DNA from: Tabrizicola fusiformis
GTDB lineage: Bacteria > Pseudomonadota > Alphaproteobacteria > Rhodobacterales > Rhodobacteraceae
Direction of reading: 5' to 3'
Assembly: GCF_013328815.1 (NCBI RefSeq)
Contig: NZ_JABUHN010000002.1
Coordinates: 124,001 to 188,000, forward strand
DNA length: 64,000 bases
The notes under the pieces were generated by a model. The model was not told where the DNA came from. It made no database searches and saw only the letters and a list, made by a program, of their open reading frames with translations. Within the stretch, counting starts at the first letter, position 1. Each line of letters opens with the position of its first letter. A program made the position numbers and the translations under genes. This document shows, in pieces, positions 25,546 through 34,121 of this stretch.

Positions 25546-26398
25546 GGGCCACCTCTTTCACCGTGACCGGCACACAAGGATCATGCAGCGCGATGATCAG
25601 CGGGGCAAGGGCGGGGCGGCAGGTGGCCAGCGCCTGCTCCAGCGCGCCGCCGGGGGCAAGCAGGTGGTCGGTCGGCGTGCGGCGCTGCAACCCGGTCACC
25701 CGCCCGCCCGCCGTGTCGATCCGCAGCGCATATTGGCCACGGGCTGCGGGGGCAATCGCCACTCCGTTCTCAACCCGAACCCCCGGCAAATCACCCGCCA
25801 GCACCGCTTCGGCATCCGCCAGACGGCCCAGCAGCCGCCACAGCGGCCCACGGCCATGGGTGCCCTCGACCGCGCGCAACAAGGGATGGTCCGCCCGGCG
25901 TCCGGCGGCAGAATTTTCCCAGAGGCCGGGCGCGAAGGGGGCGGGGGGAGGGGGGAGGGGGGCAATGACCCCCTCCCCCGGTTGCAGCGCGTCCCGCAGG
26001 GCGGCAACCAGCGGCGCACATCCCGCGCCCTGCGCCAGCCACTCCGCCAACCCGTTCAGCCCCTTGGGCAGACCCCGTCCAAAAAGCGCCCCCGCCACGT
26101 CGCCCGCAGGCAGCCGCCCCGGTGCCCGGCACAGCAAAGGCGGCAGCGTCACGCAGAGCGCCACCAGATGCTCGCGCAGCACCTCGGCCCGCAGATCGGC
26201 GTCGGAAACTTCGGGCGCCAGCCCCAGCGCCGCCCGCGCCGCCACCCCCTGCGCCATGCGGCACAGGTTGAAGAGGCGGGGCAACATCGCCGCCGCCTCT
26301 GCCGCAGGGCGCCCGGCCAGCAGCGCCGCCAGCGGCAGCGCCGCCCCGGGCTGAACCCGCGCCCGTCCCGGCGACAGATGAACGACGGCCCCCTGCAT
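25538..26398 (-). CDS. hupK: hydrogenase maturation protein HupK
   Basis: A 286-residue protein at the hupK position. It is a degenerate large-subunit relative: [14 protein letters not shown] stands where HupL has the first metal CxxC, and [11 protein letters not shown] near the C-terminus recalls the second CxxC with one cysteine lost. HupK/HoxV proteins are proposed scaffolds for Fe(CN)2CO assembly on the uptake hydrogenase. Proline-rich stretch in the middle (about 150). It starts two bases after the hupJ stop. Confidence 0.85.
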   Translation of the reverse strand: MQGAVVHLSPGRARVQPGAALPLAALLAGRPAAEAAAMLPRLFNLCRMAQGVAARAALGLAPEVSDADLRAEVLREHLVALCVTLPPLLCRAPGRLPAGDVAGALFGRGLPKGLNGLAEWLAQGAGCAPLVAALRDALQPGEGVIAPLPPPPAPFAPGLWENSAAGRRADHPLLRAVEGTHGRGPLWRLLGRLADAEAVLAGDLPGVRVENGVAIAPAARGQYALRIDTAGGRVTGLQRRTPTDHLLAPGGALEQALATCRPALAPLIIALHDPCVPVTVKEVAHA

Positions 26399-26400
26399 CC

Positions 26401-27159
26401 TCAGCCCGCCAGCCCGCCCGAGATCAGCTTGCGCCGCGATGGCGTCGCCTCAACCTCTGGCGCGGGGGGCGCCAGTTCCGCTTCGCGTGCGGCGCGGATA
26501 TCGGCGGCGCGGTCGGTTCCGGCGCGGTTCTCACTGCGGAAAAGTTCGGCCATCACCGCGCGGGCCACGTCAACCGCCTGCAACTGGCTGGTGAAATCCC
26601 CCATCGGCGAGAAGAGCGAGCAGGCCAGATAAGGCCCCACCATCTCGCGCGCATTGTGCAGGAATTCATATTCGCCCGAGGGGAAGGCGATCACTTCCTT
26701 TTCCCCGGCGCCCAGCACCGGGCGGGTTTCGGCGGGCAGCAGCACAAGGTTCATGAACCACGGTGCCACCAGCACCCCCAGAAAGCCACCCTCCCAAGGC
26801 TGAAACCCCACAGCCGCCACATGTAGGGCGTGGTTCACCATTGGCACGTCGCGCATCTTGGCGTTGAAGATTTCGCGGAAATCGGCCTCAAGTGCGGCGA
26901 CCCGCCGCGCCATTTCCTCCATGACGGCGGCGCTTTCGGCGCCCGGGTCTTCACGGACCAGAAACTGTGCCTTGGGTGCGGAGCAGCCCGGGCAGGTCCA
27001 ATCCTCGGGCAGGTCCAGAAACGGCGTGCCGGGCAGAACCTGCCGCGTGTCGTCGCCTTCCGCCGGGTCATAGGGCGTCCAGCAAATCTTGCATTCCATG
27101 ATGGCCTTGGCGCTGATCTTGTCCGACGCGCCGAGATAGCTGCCCTCGAACCCGCTCAT
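26401..27159 (-). CDS. hupJ: rubredoxin-HupJ fusion (HupI-HupJ)
   Basis: A 252-residue fusion. Residues 20-72 are a rubredoxin (MECKICWTPYDPAEGD ... DWTCPGCSAPK) with both CxxC pairs, corresponding to HupI; the rest is the HupJ/HybE-type domain (HNAREMVGPYLACSLFSPMG). HupI-type rubredoxins protect or help mature the Fe-S small subunit under oxygen; HupJ belongs to the small-subunit chaperone group. In rhizobia these are separate genes. ATG 27159 overlaps the hupH stop (ATGA). Confidence 0.9.
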   Translation of the reverse strand: MSGFEGSYLGASDKISAKAIMECKICWTPYDPAEGDDTRQVLPGTPFLDLPEDWTCPGCSAPKAQFLVREDPGAESAAVMEEMARRVAALEADFREIFNAKMRDVPMVNHALHVAAVGFQPWEGGFLGVLVAPWFMNLVLLPAETRPVLGAGEKEVIAFPSGEYEFLHNAREMVGPYLACSLFSPMGDFTSQLQAVDVARAVMAELFRSENRAGTDRAADIRAAREAELAPPAPEVEATPSRRKLISGGLAG

Positions 27160-27989
27160 CGCGTTGCCTCCACCACTTCGCGCAGGCGCGCTGCGCTGTC
27201 TTGCAGATCTTCCAGTGCGGCCAATGCCACCTCGGGCATCGCCGCCACCTCATAGGTGTCAAGGATAAGCTGGTCGGTCGAGTTGTAGAATTGCACCCGC
27301 CAGACATGCCCCTGCGCGCAGGCGGTGATCCGGCAATTGCCATAGCCGCGCGACAGCACGGTGACCGCGCCTTCGCCCAAAGCTTCGGCCAGCCAGTCAA
27401 GGTCTTCGGGCGTGTGGGGCAGCAGGGTCAGGTTCACCACATGCGCCATGGCGCCGGGGCGGAAACCTGCGGATTTGTCCAAGAGTTCGGCCAGAATGGC
27501 CGGGGCGTTCACCACCCCCGGCGCCTTGCGCGCCAGCACCCCCAGCGCGGGCCGGTGCGGCAGATGCGCCCGCGCCACAGCCAGCGCAGGCACCGGTCCG
27601 ACCTCCAGCCGGTCCAACCCGGCGGCGGCGAGCATCCAGACCCCGGCAAAGACGCTTTCCTGCACCATCACGGCAGGAATGCCGCGCAGCTTCATCGACA
27701 CTTCGCCCTGACCCAGACAATCGGCCATCACCTTGCGCGCCGCGGGGGGCAGGCTGGCCAGATCGAATTCGGCCCCCGCGCCGCCCGCCGCCGCCGCATC
27801 ACAGGCATCGGCCACCTGCAACAGCATGGCCAGCGCGGGCGACAAGGCGGCAGGGTCGTCAGCCTCGGGCAGATGGGGCGAATAGGTCCGCATCCCCGAG
27901 GGCATCGACATGTATTGCAACTCGCCATCGGCGTCGGGCTGCGAGCCGGGGCCAAAACCCGAGGGCGGAAGGGTGAAGGGCGAAGCCAT
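27156..27989 (-). CDS. hupH: hydrogenase maturation protein HupH
   Basis: A 277-residue HupH (HyaF type). The C-terminal half carries the family pattern SRGYGNCRITACAQGHVWRVQFYNSTDQLILDT in part, and the N-terminus MRTYSPHLPEADD. Such proteins assist assembly of the Fe-S small subunit. It lies between hupG (9 bp) and hupJ (4 bp overlap). Confidence 0.92.
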   Translation of the reverse strand: MASPFTLPPSGFGPGSQPDADGELQYMSMPSGMRTYSPHLPEADDPAALSPALAMLLQVADACDAAAAGGAGAEFDLASLPPAARKVMADCLGQGEVSMKLRGIPAVMVQESVFAGVWMLAAAGLDRLEVGPVPALAVARAHLPHRPALGVLARKAPGVVNAPAILAELLDKSAGFRPGAMAHVVNLTLLPHTPEDLDWLAEALGEGAVTVLSRGYGNCRITACAQGHVWRVQFYNSTDQLILDTYEVAAMPEVALAALEDLQDSAARLREVVEATR

Positions 27990-27998
27990 GGGAACCTC

Positions 27999-28418
27999 TC
28001 AGACCGAAGGACGTTGCAGGATATGGGTGATGCGGTCGAGGTAATCGGACCAGTCGCGCACCTTCTCGATGGCACCCAGAAAGCGCCCCTCGCGGTAGAA
28101 GAGCAGCCCCGGCGTCTTCAGCGCCCGGGTCTCTTCGCGCAAGCCCGCCTCGATGCCGTCGCCCACCAGCGCGCAGTCAAAGGCGTGCTGAAAGGCCACC
28201 CGCAATTCCGGCAGGATCACCGCCGCATCGGCGGTTTCCAGATTGCGGCGGGGATCGCCGGGGATGAACAGGCAATGCGCGCCGGGCCTTGCGGTGAACT
28301 CGGCCAGATCATGGCGGCTGTGCAGGCTGGGCCAGCCGAACTCGACCTCAAGCCGGGTCAGCAGGGGGTGGGGGGCCGCCGGAGTGGCGTGGTCGTCATG
28401 GGGGGCGTGATCGTGCAT
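27999..28418 (-). CDS. hupG: HupG, HyaE-type thioredoxin-like chaperone
   Basis: A 139-residue thioredoxin-fold protein without the CxxC active site, the HyaE/HupG family, proposed to bind the Tat signal of the small subunit and hold it until assembly is complete. FIPGDPRRNLETADAAVILPEL and GLLFYREGRFLGAIEKVRDW are the recognisable parts. The N-terminus is histidine-rich. It sits three bases from hupF. Confidence 0.9.
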   Translation of the reverse strand: MHDHAPHDDHATPAAPHPLLTRLEVEFGWPSLHSRHDLAEFTARPGAHCLFIPGDPRRNLETADAAVILPELRVAFQHAFDCALVGDGIEAGLREETRALKTPGLLFYREGRFLGAIEKVRDWSDYLDRITHILQRPSV

Positions 28419-28421
28419 CGG

Positions 28422-28733
28422 CTATCCTGTGGGCTGGCCCGCGTCGAGCGCGGCTTGCAGATGGGGGGGCAGGGTGGGGGTGCGGGCATCCAGATCGGCA
28501 AAGGCATCGCCCAGATCGCCGCCCGCCATCAGCGACCGCAGCCCGTCCAGCGCGGCGGAAATCTGCGCGGCAGTCTCGGGCGTCAGCACCTCACGCGCGG
28601 CACCAAGGAAGACCAGAACCCAGTCGCCCGGCCCGGCCTCGGGCACCAGCGACAGGTCAACCAATGTGCCGTCGGTCATGTGGCCCGCGATGCCGGCGAC
28701 CGCCGCAATCTGCATCGGCACGCCCAGACACAT
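28422..28733 (-). CDS. hupF: HypC-family chaperone HupF
   Basis: A 103-residue HypC paralogue. Start ATG 28733 exposes the conserved Cys2 (MCLGVPMQI); a GTG one codon earlier would spoil this. HupF keeps the large subunit stable at high oxygen in rhizobia and is found with the uptake enzyme. The ATG overlaps the hupD stop (TGATG). Confidence 0.93.
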   Translation of the reverse strand: MCLGVPMQIAAVAGIAGHMTDGTLVDLSLVPEAGPGDWVLVFLGAAREVLTPETAAQISAALDGLRSLMAGGDLGDAFADLDARTPTLPPHLQAALDAGQPTG

Positions 28734-29341
28734 CACGGCACCTGCGGGAAAAAGCGGGCATCACCGATACGGCAGGCGTCATCCTCGGACGGGCGCCCCG
28801 CTTCATAGGCGTCGCGCAACAGCGGCGCCTGCGCCAGCCCCTCGGCGCGCGAACGGCCTTCGGTCACGGTGATGCCCCAATCGGCCAGCGTGGCCCGGGC
28901 AATCTCCAGCGCCTGCGGGATGCGCGCGGCAACGGCGGGGCGCAGGCCACCGCCGAAATCCTCAAGCTCCACCGGCTGGCAGCCGATCAGCACCATCTTG
29001 GCCGGGCGGTAGCCCATCAGCGTGGCGGTGGCGATCACATCCTGAAAGCCGGTCTGATGCAGGCTCATCTTCTTGGCGCCCATAAAGGCGGGCACCTCGT
29101 CATCACGCACGATCTTCATGGTGCCGGGGGGCAGGCCATAGTCGATGGCGTCAAACACGATCAGCGCATCGGCGGCTTCGAGAAACGGCAAGAGATACAG
29201 CCCCTGCGTGCCGCCATCCAGAAGGGTGACGCCCTCGGGCAGGGCATAGCTTTGCGCCATCGCCTCGACGCAGCGGACGCCAAAGCCCTCGTCAGCCCAC
29301 AGCAAATTGCCGATCCCCAGGATCAGAACCCTGTCCGTCAT
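28733..29341 (-). CDS. hupD: hydrogenase maturation endopeptidase HupD
   Basis: A 202-residue protease that trims the C-terminal tail of HupL after nickel insertion. The Ni-sensing residues are present: Glu in [12 protein letters not shown], Asp in VFDAIDYG and His in [13 protein letters not shown] 29341 is the normal family start. A 277 bp gap with a terminator precedes it, so hupD probably has its own promoter and heads the hupDFGHJK-hypAB-hupR-hypCDE unit. Confidence 0.95.
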   Translation of the reverse strand: MTDRVLILGIGNLLWADEGFGVRCVEAMAQSYALPEGVTLLDGGTQGLYLLPFLEAADALIVFDAIDYGLPPGTMKIVRDDEVPAFMGAKKMSLHQTGFQDVIATATLMGYRPAKMVLIGCQPVELEDFGGGLRPAVAARIPQALEIARATLADWGITVTEGRSRAEGLAQAPLLRDAYEAGRPSEDDACRIGDARFFPQVP

Positions 29342-29424
29342 GCGCCTCTCCTCCCGGTCCGGCTCTGGTCGCGGGGTTATCGCCCCCGCCTTACAAGTGA
29401 GAGTATGCTTTGCAGATGACCCGG

Positions 29425-29537
29425 TCAGAGAGTTTTTGCATGACGCGGAAATTTCTGGCAACCGGCTGAAAAGCGGGAAGAATATGGCAAGTAACGGGGG
29501 CTAGCCGTCTTGCGTATCGGAAGGATGCTTTCCGATA
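29425..29537 (-). promoter_or_regulatory. upstream region of hupD with two candidate sites
   Basis: Within the 277 bp hupC-hupD gap, TCAGAGAGTT (29425-29434) equals one arm of the dyad before hupS, and TATCGGAA-N7-TTCCGATA (29515-29537) is a perfect 8 bp-arm dyad. Both are upstream of hupD when read on the minus strand. No clear -35/-10 pair could be chosen. Confidence 0.45.
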
Positions 29538-29570
29538 TGGCTGGCCAATCGCAAATCTTCCTTCCAAACG

Positions 29571-29596
29571 AAAAAGGCGGGCCCGAGGGCCCGCCG
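29571..29596 (-). terminator. intrinsic terminator after hupC
   Basis: On the minus strand GGCGGGCCC/GGGCCCGCC folds as a hairpin followed by TTTTT (29571-29575). It lies 23 bp past the hupC stop and would end the hupSLEC transcript before hupD. Confidence 0.85.
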
Positions 29597-29618
29597 GTCA
29601 CTGACACGCGGGAGGAAC

Positions 29619-30380
29619 TCACTCGGGCCGGTCGTCCTTGAAGGTGCGGTGGCCCGAGATCATCGTGGACACCATGCTTTGACGGCTCATGATGTCTTCG
29701 CGGATCGCGGCATAGATGTGGATGATCATGAAGACGATGATCGCCCACATCCCCAGATGGTGCAGCGTGTGCAGCCGCTGGCTGTTGCCGACCAGACCCA
29801 GAAGCCAGCCCATCGCCAGATCGGGCAGGCTGCCTTGCCCGGCACCTTCGGCATAAAGCGCCCAGCCCGTCAGCAGCATGAAGGTGATGCCCACCGTCAT
29901 GAAGAAGAACATCGCGGCCTGTGCCAAGGGGTTGTGGCCGACGTATTTCTTCGGCTCGGCCTCAAGGAACAGATACCAGCGCAGTTCGAAGAACACCTCC
30001 TGCCACCAGACCTTTTTGAAGATCGGGATGTAGAACATCTGCTTGGCGTGGTGGTTGCCGACAAAGGCCCAGTAGATGCGGCCAAAGAAGCCCACGGTCA
30101 GCAGTTGCGCCGCCGCGAAATGGGCAAAGCGGATATAGCCGAAGACGAATTGCTGCGTCGCCTCGCCGATCTGCATCGAGGGCAGCGGGGCGCCGATGAA
30201 ATAGCCGGTGACGATCAGCACCAGAATGGCCGCCGCATTCAGCCAGTGCCAGAGGCGCACCGGCGCTTCATAGACATAGACCGAGGTGCGTTTGCGCAGG
30301 GTTTCAAGGTCTTGCGCGGTGGCATCGCCGGTCAGCCGCGCCGCCTCAAATCCCGGGGGTTGGGGGGTGATGTCGGTCAT
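29619..30380 (-). CDS. hupC: Ni/Fe-hydrogenase b-type cytochrome subunit
   Basis: A 253-residue di-heme cytochrome b that anchors HupSL to the inner membrane and passes electrons to quinone. Four hydrophobic segments are visible; candidate heme histidines lie in VRLWHWLNAA, FAHFAAAQLL, HTLHHLGMW and IIHIYAAIRED. It follows hupE by four bases and is closed by a terminator. Confidence 0.95.
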   Translation of the reverse strand: MTDITPQPPGFEAARLTGDATAQDLETLRKRTSVYVYEAPVRLWHWLNAAAILVLIVTGYFIGAPLPSMQIGEATQQFVFGYIRFAHFAAAQLLTVGFFGRIYWAFVGNHHAKQMFYIPIFKKVWWQEVFFELRWYLFLEAEPKKYVGHNPLAQAAMFFFMTVGITFMLLTGWALYAEGAGQGSLPDLAMGWLLGLVGNSQRLHTLHHLGMWAIIVFMIIHIYAAIREDIMSRQSMVSTMISGHRTFKDDRPE

Positions 30381-30384
30381 GGCA

Positions 30385-30966
30385 TCAGCCCGCCATCATC
30401 AGCAGGCCGCTGCCGGCAATCCCCAGACCCAGCCCGCGCTGCATGATCCGCGCCGCCCGGCCATTGGCCACCACACGGGCAAGGCCAATGCCCGCCAGAT
30501 GCAGGCCCGCCGTGGCAATCAGGAAGCCGGCAAGATAGCCAAAGGCATTGCCCGTCGCCTCGCTGGCATGGGCATGGCCATGGGCCGAGGCGAAGACCCC
30601 GATCATCGCCAGCGAAGCCAGCGTCAGGCTCTGCGCCTGCCCGGGTTTCGACACCACCACCAGCAGGCCAAAGACCACGACCGAGGTCAGGATCACCTGT
30701 TCGACCATCGGATAGCCGATGCCCGCCCAACTGATCGCGGCCCCCGCCGCCATGGCCGCCATGAACGTCGCGGCGCCCAGCCAGAAGCGGTGGGGCAGGG
30801 CAAAACCCGACCAGAGGCCGACCGCCAGCATGGCCAACAGGTGATCGGGGCCAAAGACCGGGTGCGACATGCCCGCCACAAAACCCGAGGTGTCGCCATG
30901 CCCGGTATGGGCCAAAGCCGGGGCGGCCACGGCCATCAGAACCGCCGAAAGTGCAAGTTTCTTCAT
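30385..30966 (-). CDS. hupE: HupE/UreJ-family nickel transporter
   Basis: A 193-residue membrane protein with a cleavable signal (MKKLALSAVLMAVAAPALA) and about six hydrophobic segments. After the signal comes HTGHG, and the family motif HPVFGPDHLLAMLAVGLWSG is present; a second histidine cluster reads HGHAHA. HupE proteins supply Ni to hydrogenase. It is placed between hupL and hupC, with gaps of 12 and four bases, rather than outside the structural genes. Confidence 0.92.
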   Translation of the reverse strand: MKKLALSAVLMAVAAPALAHTGHGDTSGFVAGMSHPVFGPDHLLAMLAVGLWSGFALPHRFWLGAATFMAAMAAGAAISWAGIGYPMVEQVILTSVVVFGLLVVVSKPGQAQSLTLASLAMIGVFASAHGHAHASEATGNAFGYLAGFLIATAGLHLAGIGLARVVANGRAARIMQRGLGLGIAGSGLLMMAG

Positions 30967-30978
30967 CGCTTCCTCCTC

Positions 30979-32772
30979 TCAGCGAACCTTGACCCGGGCC
31001 ATTTCCTGGCCTTCGGGCGACATGACATGGGTGGAACATGCCAAGCACGGGTCAAACGAGTGCAGCGTGCGCAGGATTTCCACCGGCTCTTCCGGGCGCT
31101 CCATCTTGGTGTCCATCAGGCTGGCCTCAAAGGCGCCGATATTGCCGGCGGTGTCACGGGGCGATCCATTCCAGGTGGTCGGCACCACGCATTGATAGTT
31201 CTCGATCCGGCCGTCCTTGATGCGCACCCAATGGCCAAGGGCACCCCGCGGCGCCTCGGTGGCCCCCACGCCCTTGGCTTCCTTGGGCCAGGTCGAGGGA
31301 TCCCATTTCGTGACATTGGCGGTGCTTTCGTCGCCGTTCTTGATGTTCTGCACCAGCTTGTCGAAGAAATGCTTTTGCAGCCGCCCGCAATATTCGCTTT
31401 CCAGCGCCCGGGCTGCGGTGCGGCCAAGGGTCGAGAAGATCGCGGTCAGCGGCAGTTTCATGGTGCCCAGAAGGCCATCGACCTGATTCTTGATATCCTC
31501 ATGCCCGCTGGCATAGCCGACGACATAGCGGGCCAGCGGCCCCACCTCCATCGCATTGCCTTTCCAGCGCGGCGCCTTGATCCAGCTATACTTCGCCGCT
31601 TCGTCCAACTGCTCGATATTGGTGCGGCTGCCCTTGGCATTCGGGCCAAGCTCATACTTCGGCTTGGTTTCGCCATCCCAAGGGTGCAGACCCTTGCCGG
31701 CTTCGGCATATTCATACCACGAGTGATCGACGAATTCCTGAATCTGCTCGGGGTCGCGCTGATCGACGTCATGCACCTCGTTCAGGTTGCCGTTGATGAT
31801 GGCGCCGCGCGGCAGATGCAGTTGCGCGGGGCTGAAATCATTGGCGTTTTCGGGAATGTCGCCATAGGCCAGCACCGATTTGCCCGACAGCCCGCCGCCA
31901 TACAGCCAATTCTTGTAGAAGCCGCCGATCGCCACCACGTCGGGCAGATAGACGTTGCGGTTGAACTCGATGCATTTGTCGATGATCGAGGAGACGAGGT
32001 TCAGCCGCTCCATGTTGATCGCACCCACGGCGCCGGTGGAATGCACGTTGATCGGGCAGGGCACGCCCCCCACCAGCCAGTTCGGATGCGGGTTCTTGCC
32101 GCCAAAGATCGTGTGGATCTTCACGATCTCTTTTTGCAGATCAAGCGCTTCCAGATAATGGGTGGTCGCCATCAGATCGGCTTCGGGCGGCAGAAGATAG
32201 GCCGGATTGTCCCAATAGCCGTTCTTGAACAGGCCCAACTGCCCGCTTTCGACAAAGGCTTTCAGCCGGTTCTGCACATCGCGGAAATATCCGGGGCTGG
32301 ACAGCGGATGGTTCGGGCTGACCGCCTGTTGCAGCTCGGAGGTGGCCTTGGGGTCGGCGCGCAGCGCGTTGACCGGGTTGACCCAATCCAGCGCGTGCAG
32401 GTGGTAGAAGTGAACCACATGGTCATGGATTTGCAGGTTCAACTGCATGATGTTGCGGATGGAATTGGCATTGTCGGGAATGGTGATGCCAAGTGCATCC
32501 TCGACCGCCCGCACCGAGGTCAGGGCGTGGGTGCCGGTGCAGACGCCGCAAATCCGCTCGGTAAAGGCCCAGGCATCGCGCGGGTCGCGGCCCTTGAGGA
32601 TCACCTCAAGGCCCCGCCACATGGTGCCGGTGCTGACCGCGTTGCGGATGATGCCCTGATCATCCACGTTCACCTCGCAGCGCATATGGCCTTCGATCCG
32701 GGTGACCGGATCGACCACAATACGCTTGCCGCTGTTGTCGAGGTTGAAGCCGTTCGGCGTTGTGATCCCCAT
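30979..32772 (-). CDS. hupL: uptake [NiFe]-hydrogenase large subunit
   Basis: A 597-residue group 1 large subunit carrying the NiFe(CN)2CO site that oxidises H2. The nickel cysteines are in [12 protein letters not shown] and [10 protein letters not shown] 15-residue tail ([15 protein letters not shown]) after the final His is the substrate of HupD. Length and both L1/L2 signatures are normal. It is exported as a complex with Tat-targeted HupS. Gap to hupS is three bases. Confidence 0.97.
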   Translation of the reverse strand: MGITTPNGFNLDNSGKRIVVDPVTRIEGHMRCEVNVDDQGIIRNAVSTGTMWRGLEVILKGRDPRDAWAFTERICGVCTGTHALTSVRAVEDALGITIPDNANSIRNIMQLNLQIHDHVVHFYHLHALDWVNPVNALRADPKATSELQQAVSPNHPLSSPGYFRDVQNRLKAFVESGQLGLFKNGYWDNPAYLLPPEADLMATTHYLEALDLQKEIVKIHTIFGGKNPHPNWLVGGVPCPINVHSTGAVGAINMERLNLVSSIIDKCIEFNRNVYLPDVVAIGGFYKNWLYGGGLSGKSVLAYGDIPENANDFSPAQLHLPRGAIINGNLNEVHDVDQRDPEQIQEFVDHSWYEYAEAGKGLHPWDGETKPKYELGPNAKGSRTNIEQLDEAAKYSWIKAPRWKGNAMEVGPLARYVVGYASGHEDIKNQVDGLLGTMKLPLTAIFSTLGRTAARALESEYCGRLQKHFFDKLVQNIKNGDESTANVTKWDPSTWPKEAKGVGATEAPRGALGHWVRIKDGRIENYQCVVPTTWNGSPRDTAGNIGAFEASLMDTKMERPEEPVEILRTLHSFDPCLACSTHVMSPEGQEMARVKVR

Positions 32773-32775
32773 GGC

Positions 32776-33861
32776 TTAACCCTCTACCTTGTCTTGATTT
32801 TTCTTCTGGGCGCGTTTCAGCGCCGAAATGGCGGCATGAACCGCCACGGCCCCGCCCACCGCACCGGCAGCCCCCATGCCGATGGTGTCGGCATTCGCCT
32901 CGATCCCGAATTGCTTGATGTTGGTCAGCCGGTCATAGAACGACCCCTGATCCCAGAACCCGTCCTCGGAGCAGCCGATGCAGCCATGGCCGGACTGGAT
33001 CGGGAAGCTGGTTCCCTCATTCCAGCGCACGGTGGAGCAGGCGTTATAGGTGGTCGGCCCCTTGCAACCCATCTTGTAGAGGCAATAGCCCTTGCGGGCG
33101 TTCTCGTCGTCCCAGGCTTCCACAAACTGGCCGGCGTCGAAATGCGGGCGGCGATAGCATTTGTCATGGATGCGCTGGCCATAGAACATCGCCGGGCGGC
33201 CCTGACGGTCCAGTTCCGGCAGCCGGTCGAAGGTCAGCATATAGGTGATCACCCCGGTCATCACCTCGGCAATCGGCGGGCAGCCGGGCACCTTGATGAT
33301 CGGCTTGTCGGTGATGACCTTATGCACCGGGGTGGCGCGGGTCGGGTTCGGTGCCGCCGCCTGCACGCAACCGTAAGAGGCGCAGGCGCCCCAAGAGATG
33401 ATCGCCTTGGCCCCCGCCGCGGCATGGCGGAGCTGCTCGACAAAGGGTTTGCCGCCGACGATGCAGAACATGCCGTCTTCGTTCAGGGGCGGGTTGCCCT
33501 CGACCGCAAGGATGTAGTTGCCCTTGTATTTCTCCAGCGTCTCTTCCAGCGCCGCTTCGGCATGGTGGCCCGCCGCCGCCATCAGCGTGTGCTGATAGTC
33601 CAGGCTGATCATCGACAAGACCACGTCCTTGGCCAAGGGATGCGCCCCCCGGATGAAGCTTTCGCTGCAACAGGTGCATTCCAGCCCGTTCACCCAGACC
33701 ACCGGCGTGCGCGGCTTGGTCTCCATCGCATGGGCGATCTTCGGCACGAAGGCCGGGCCAAGGCCCAGCGCGCTGGCCGTCAGCGAGCAGTATTTCATGA
33801 AGCTGCGCCGGGTGATCCCCTGACGGCGCATGACTTCGTAAAAGGTTTCGATCTCAGACAT
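32776..33861 (-). CDS. hupS: uptake [NiFe]-hydrogenase small subunit, oxygen-tolerant type
   Basis: A 361-residue Fe-S subunit. The twin-arginine signal [14 protein letters not shown] is at 17-30 with a likely cut after AHA45. The proximal cluster motif is LECTCCSES: Cys62, 64, 65, i.e. mature 17, 19 and 20; [10 protein letters not shown] gives mature Cys115 and Cys120. Cys19 and Cys120 are the two additional ligands of the [4Fe-3S] cluster of oxygen-tolerant membrane hydrogenases, as in Ralstonia MBH and E. coli Hyd-1. The C-terminus has the membrane anchor helix ([19 protein letters not shown]). GGAGG precedes ATG 33861. Confidence 0.97.
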   Translation of the reverse strand: MSEIETFYEVMRRQGITRRSFMKYCSLTASALGLGPAFVPKIAHAMETKPRTPVVWVNGLECTCCSESFIRGAHPLAKDVVLSMISLDYQHTLMAAAGHHAEAALEETLEKYKGNYILAVEGNPPLNEDGMFCIVGGKPFVEQLRHAAAGAKAIISWGACASYGCVQAAAPNPTRATPVHKVITDKPIIKVPGCPPIAEVMTGVITYMLTFDRLPELDRQGRPAMFYGQRIHDKCYRRPHFDAGQFVEAWDDENARKGYCLYKMGCKGPTTYNACSTVRWNEGTSFPIQSGHGCIGCSEDGFWDQGSFYDRLTNIKQFGIEANADTIGMGAAGAVGGAVAVHAAISALKRAQKKNQDKVEG

Positions 33862-33969
33862 GGTTCCTCCCTTGCCCCTCGTCGCTGGGTTGGCCGGACA
33901 GAGTCACGGCTCCAAGGGCAGAGTGCAGGCGGGCAGAGGGAGGCGCCAAAGGTTTCAGGCGGCGCGGAA

Positions 33970-34002
33970 AACTCTCTGAAAGCCGTTTCAGGTCAGAGAG
34001 TT
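33970..34002. promoter_or_regulatory. nested dyad upstream of hupS
   Basis: AACTCTCTGA (33970-33979) and TCAGAGAGTT (33993-34002) are perfect 10 bp inverted arms; inside, CTGAAA-GCCG-TTTCAG (33976-33991) is a second palindrome. It is about 110-140 bp upstream of the hupS ATG. One arm recurs before hupD. Activator binding (HupR or other) is plausible but unproven; the R. capsulatus HupR motif TTG-N5-CAA was not found. Confidence 0.55.
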
Positions 34003-34100
34003 GGGCCGGATATGCCCCGGGTGTGCCGCGCCCCGCGCGGCAAGGCGCTGACCAGTTCGGCGCGGGGGGCGGTCAGGCGGTTTCCATGAGGTTTCGTGCG

Positions 34101-34121
34101 GGATGGGCAGATTGCCCATCC
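34101..34121. repeat. REP-like hairpin, family 1
   Basis: GGATGGGCA-N3-TGCCCATCC, with CTAC on the right. It contributes the last base of the hypF stop codon (TAG on the minus strand). The 259 bp region 33862-34120 between hupS and hypF otherwise holds only the hupS dyad. Confidence 0.75.

Noticed and set aside
29342-29618. FnrL-type site TTGAT-N4-ATCAA before hupD
   Set aside because: No matching sequence was found in this gap or before hupS.
33862-33970. Sigma-54 promoter for hupS
   Set aside because: The best GG...GC pair (TTGGCGCC...TGC) has a spacing of 11 rather than 10 and poor flanks; HupR also lacks GAFTGA.
30286-34089. Long plus-strand open frame across hupC-hupE-hupL-hupS
   Set aside because: Shadow of the hydrogenase genes, caused by high GC third positions.
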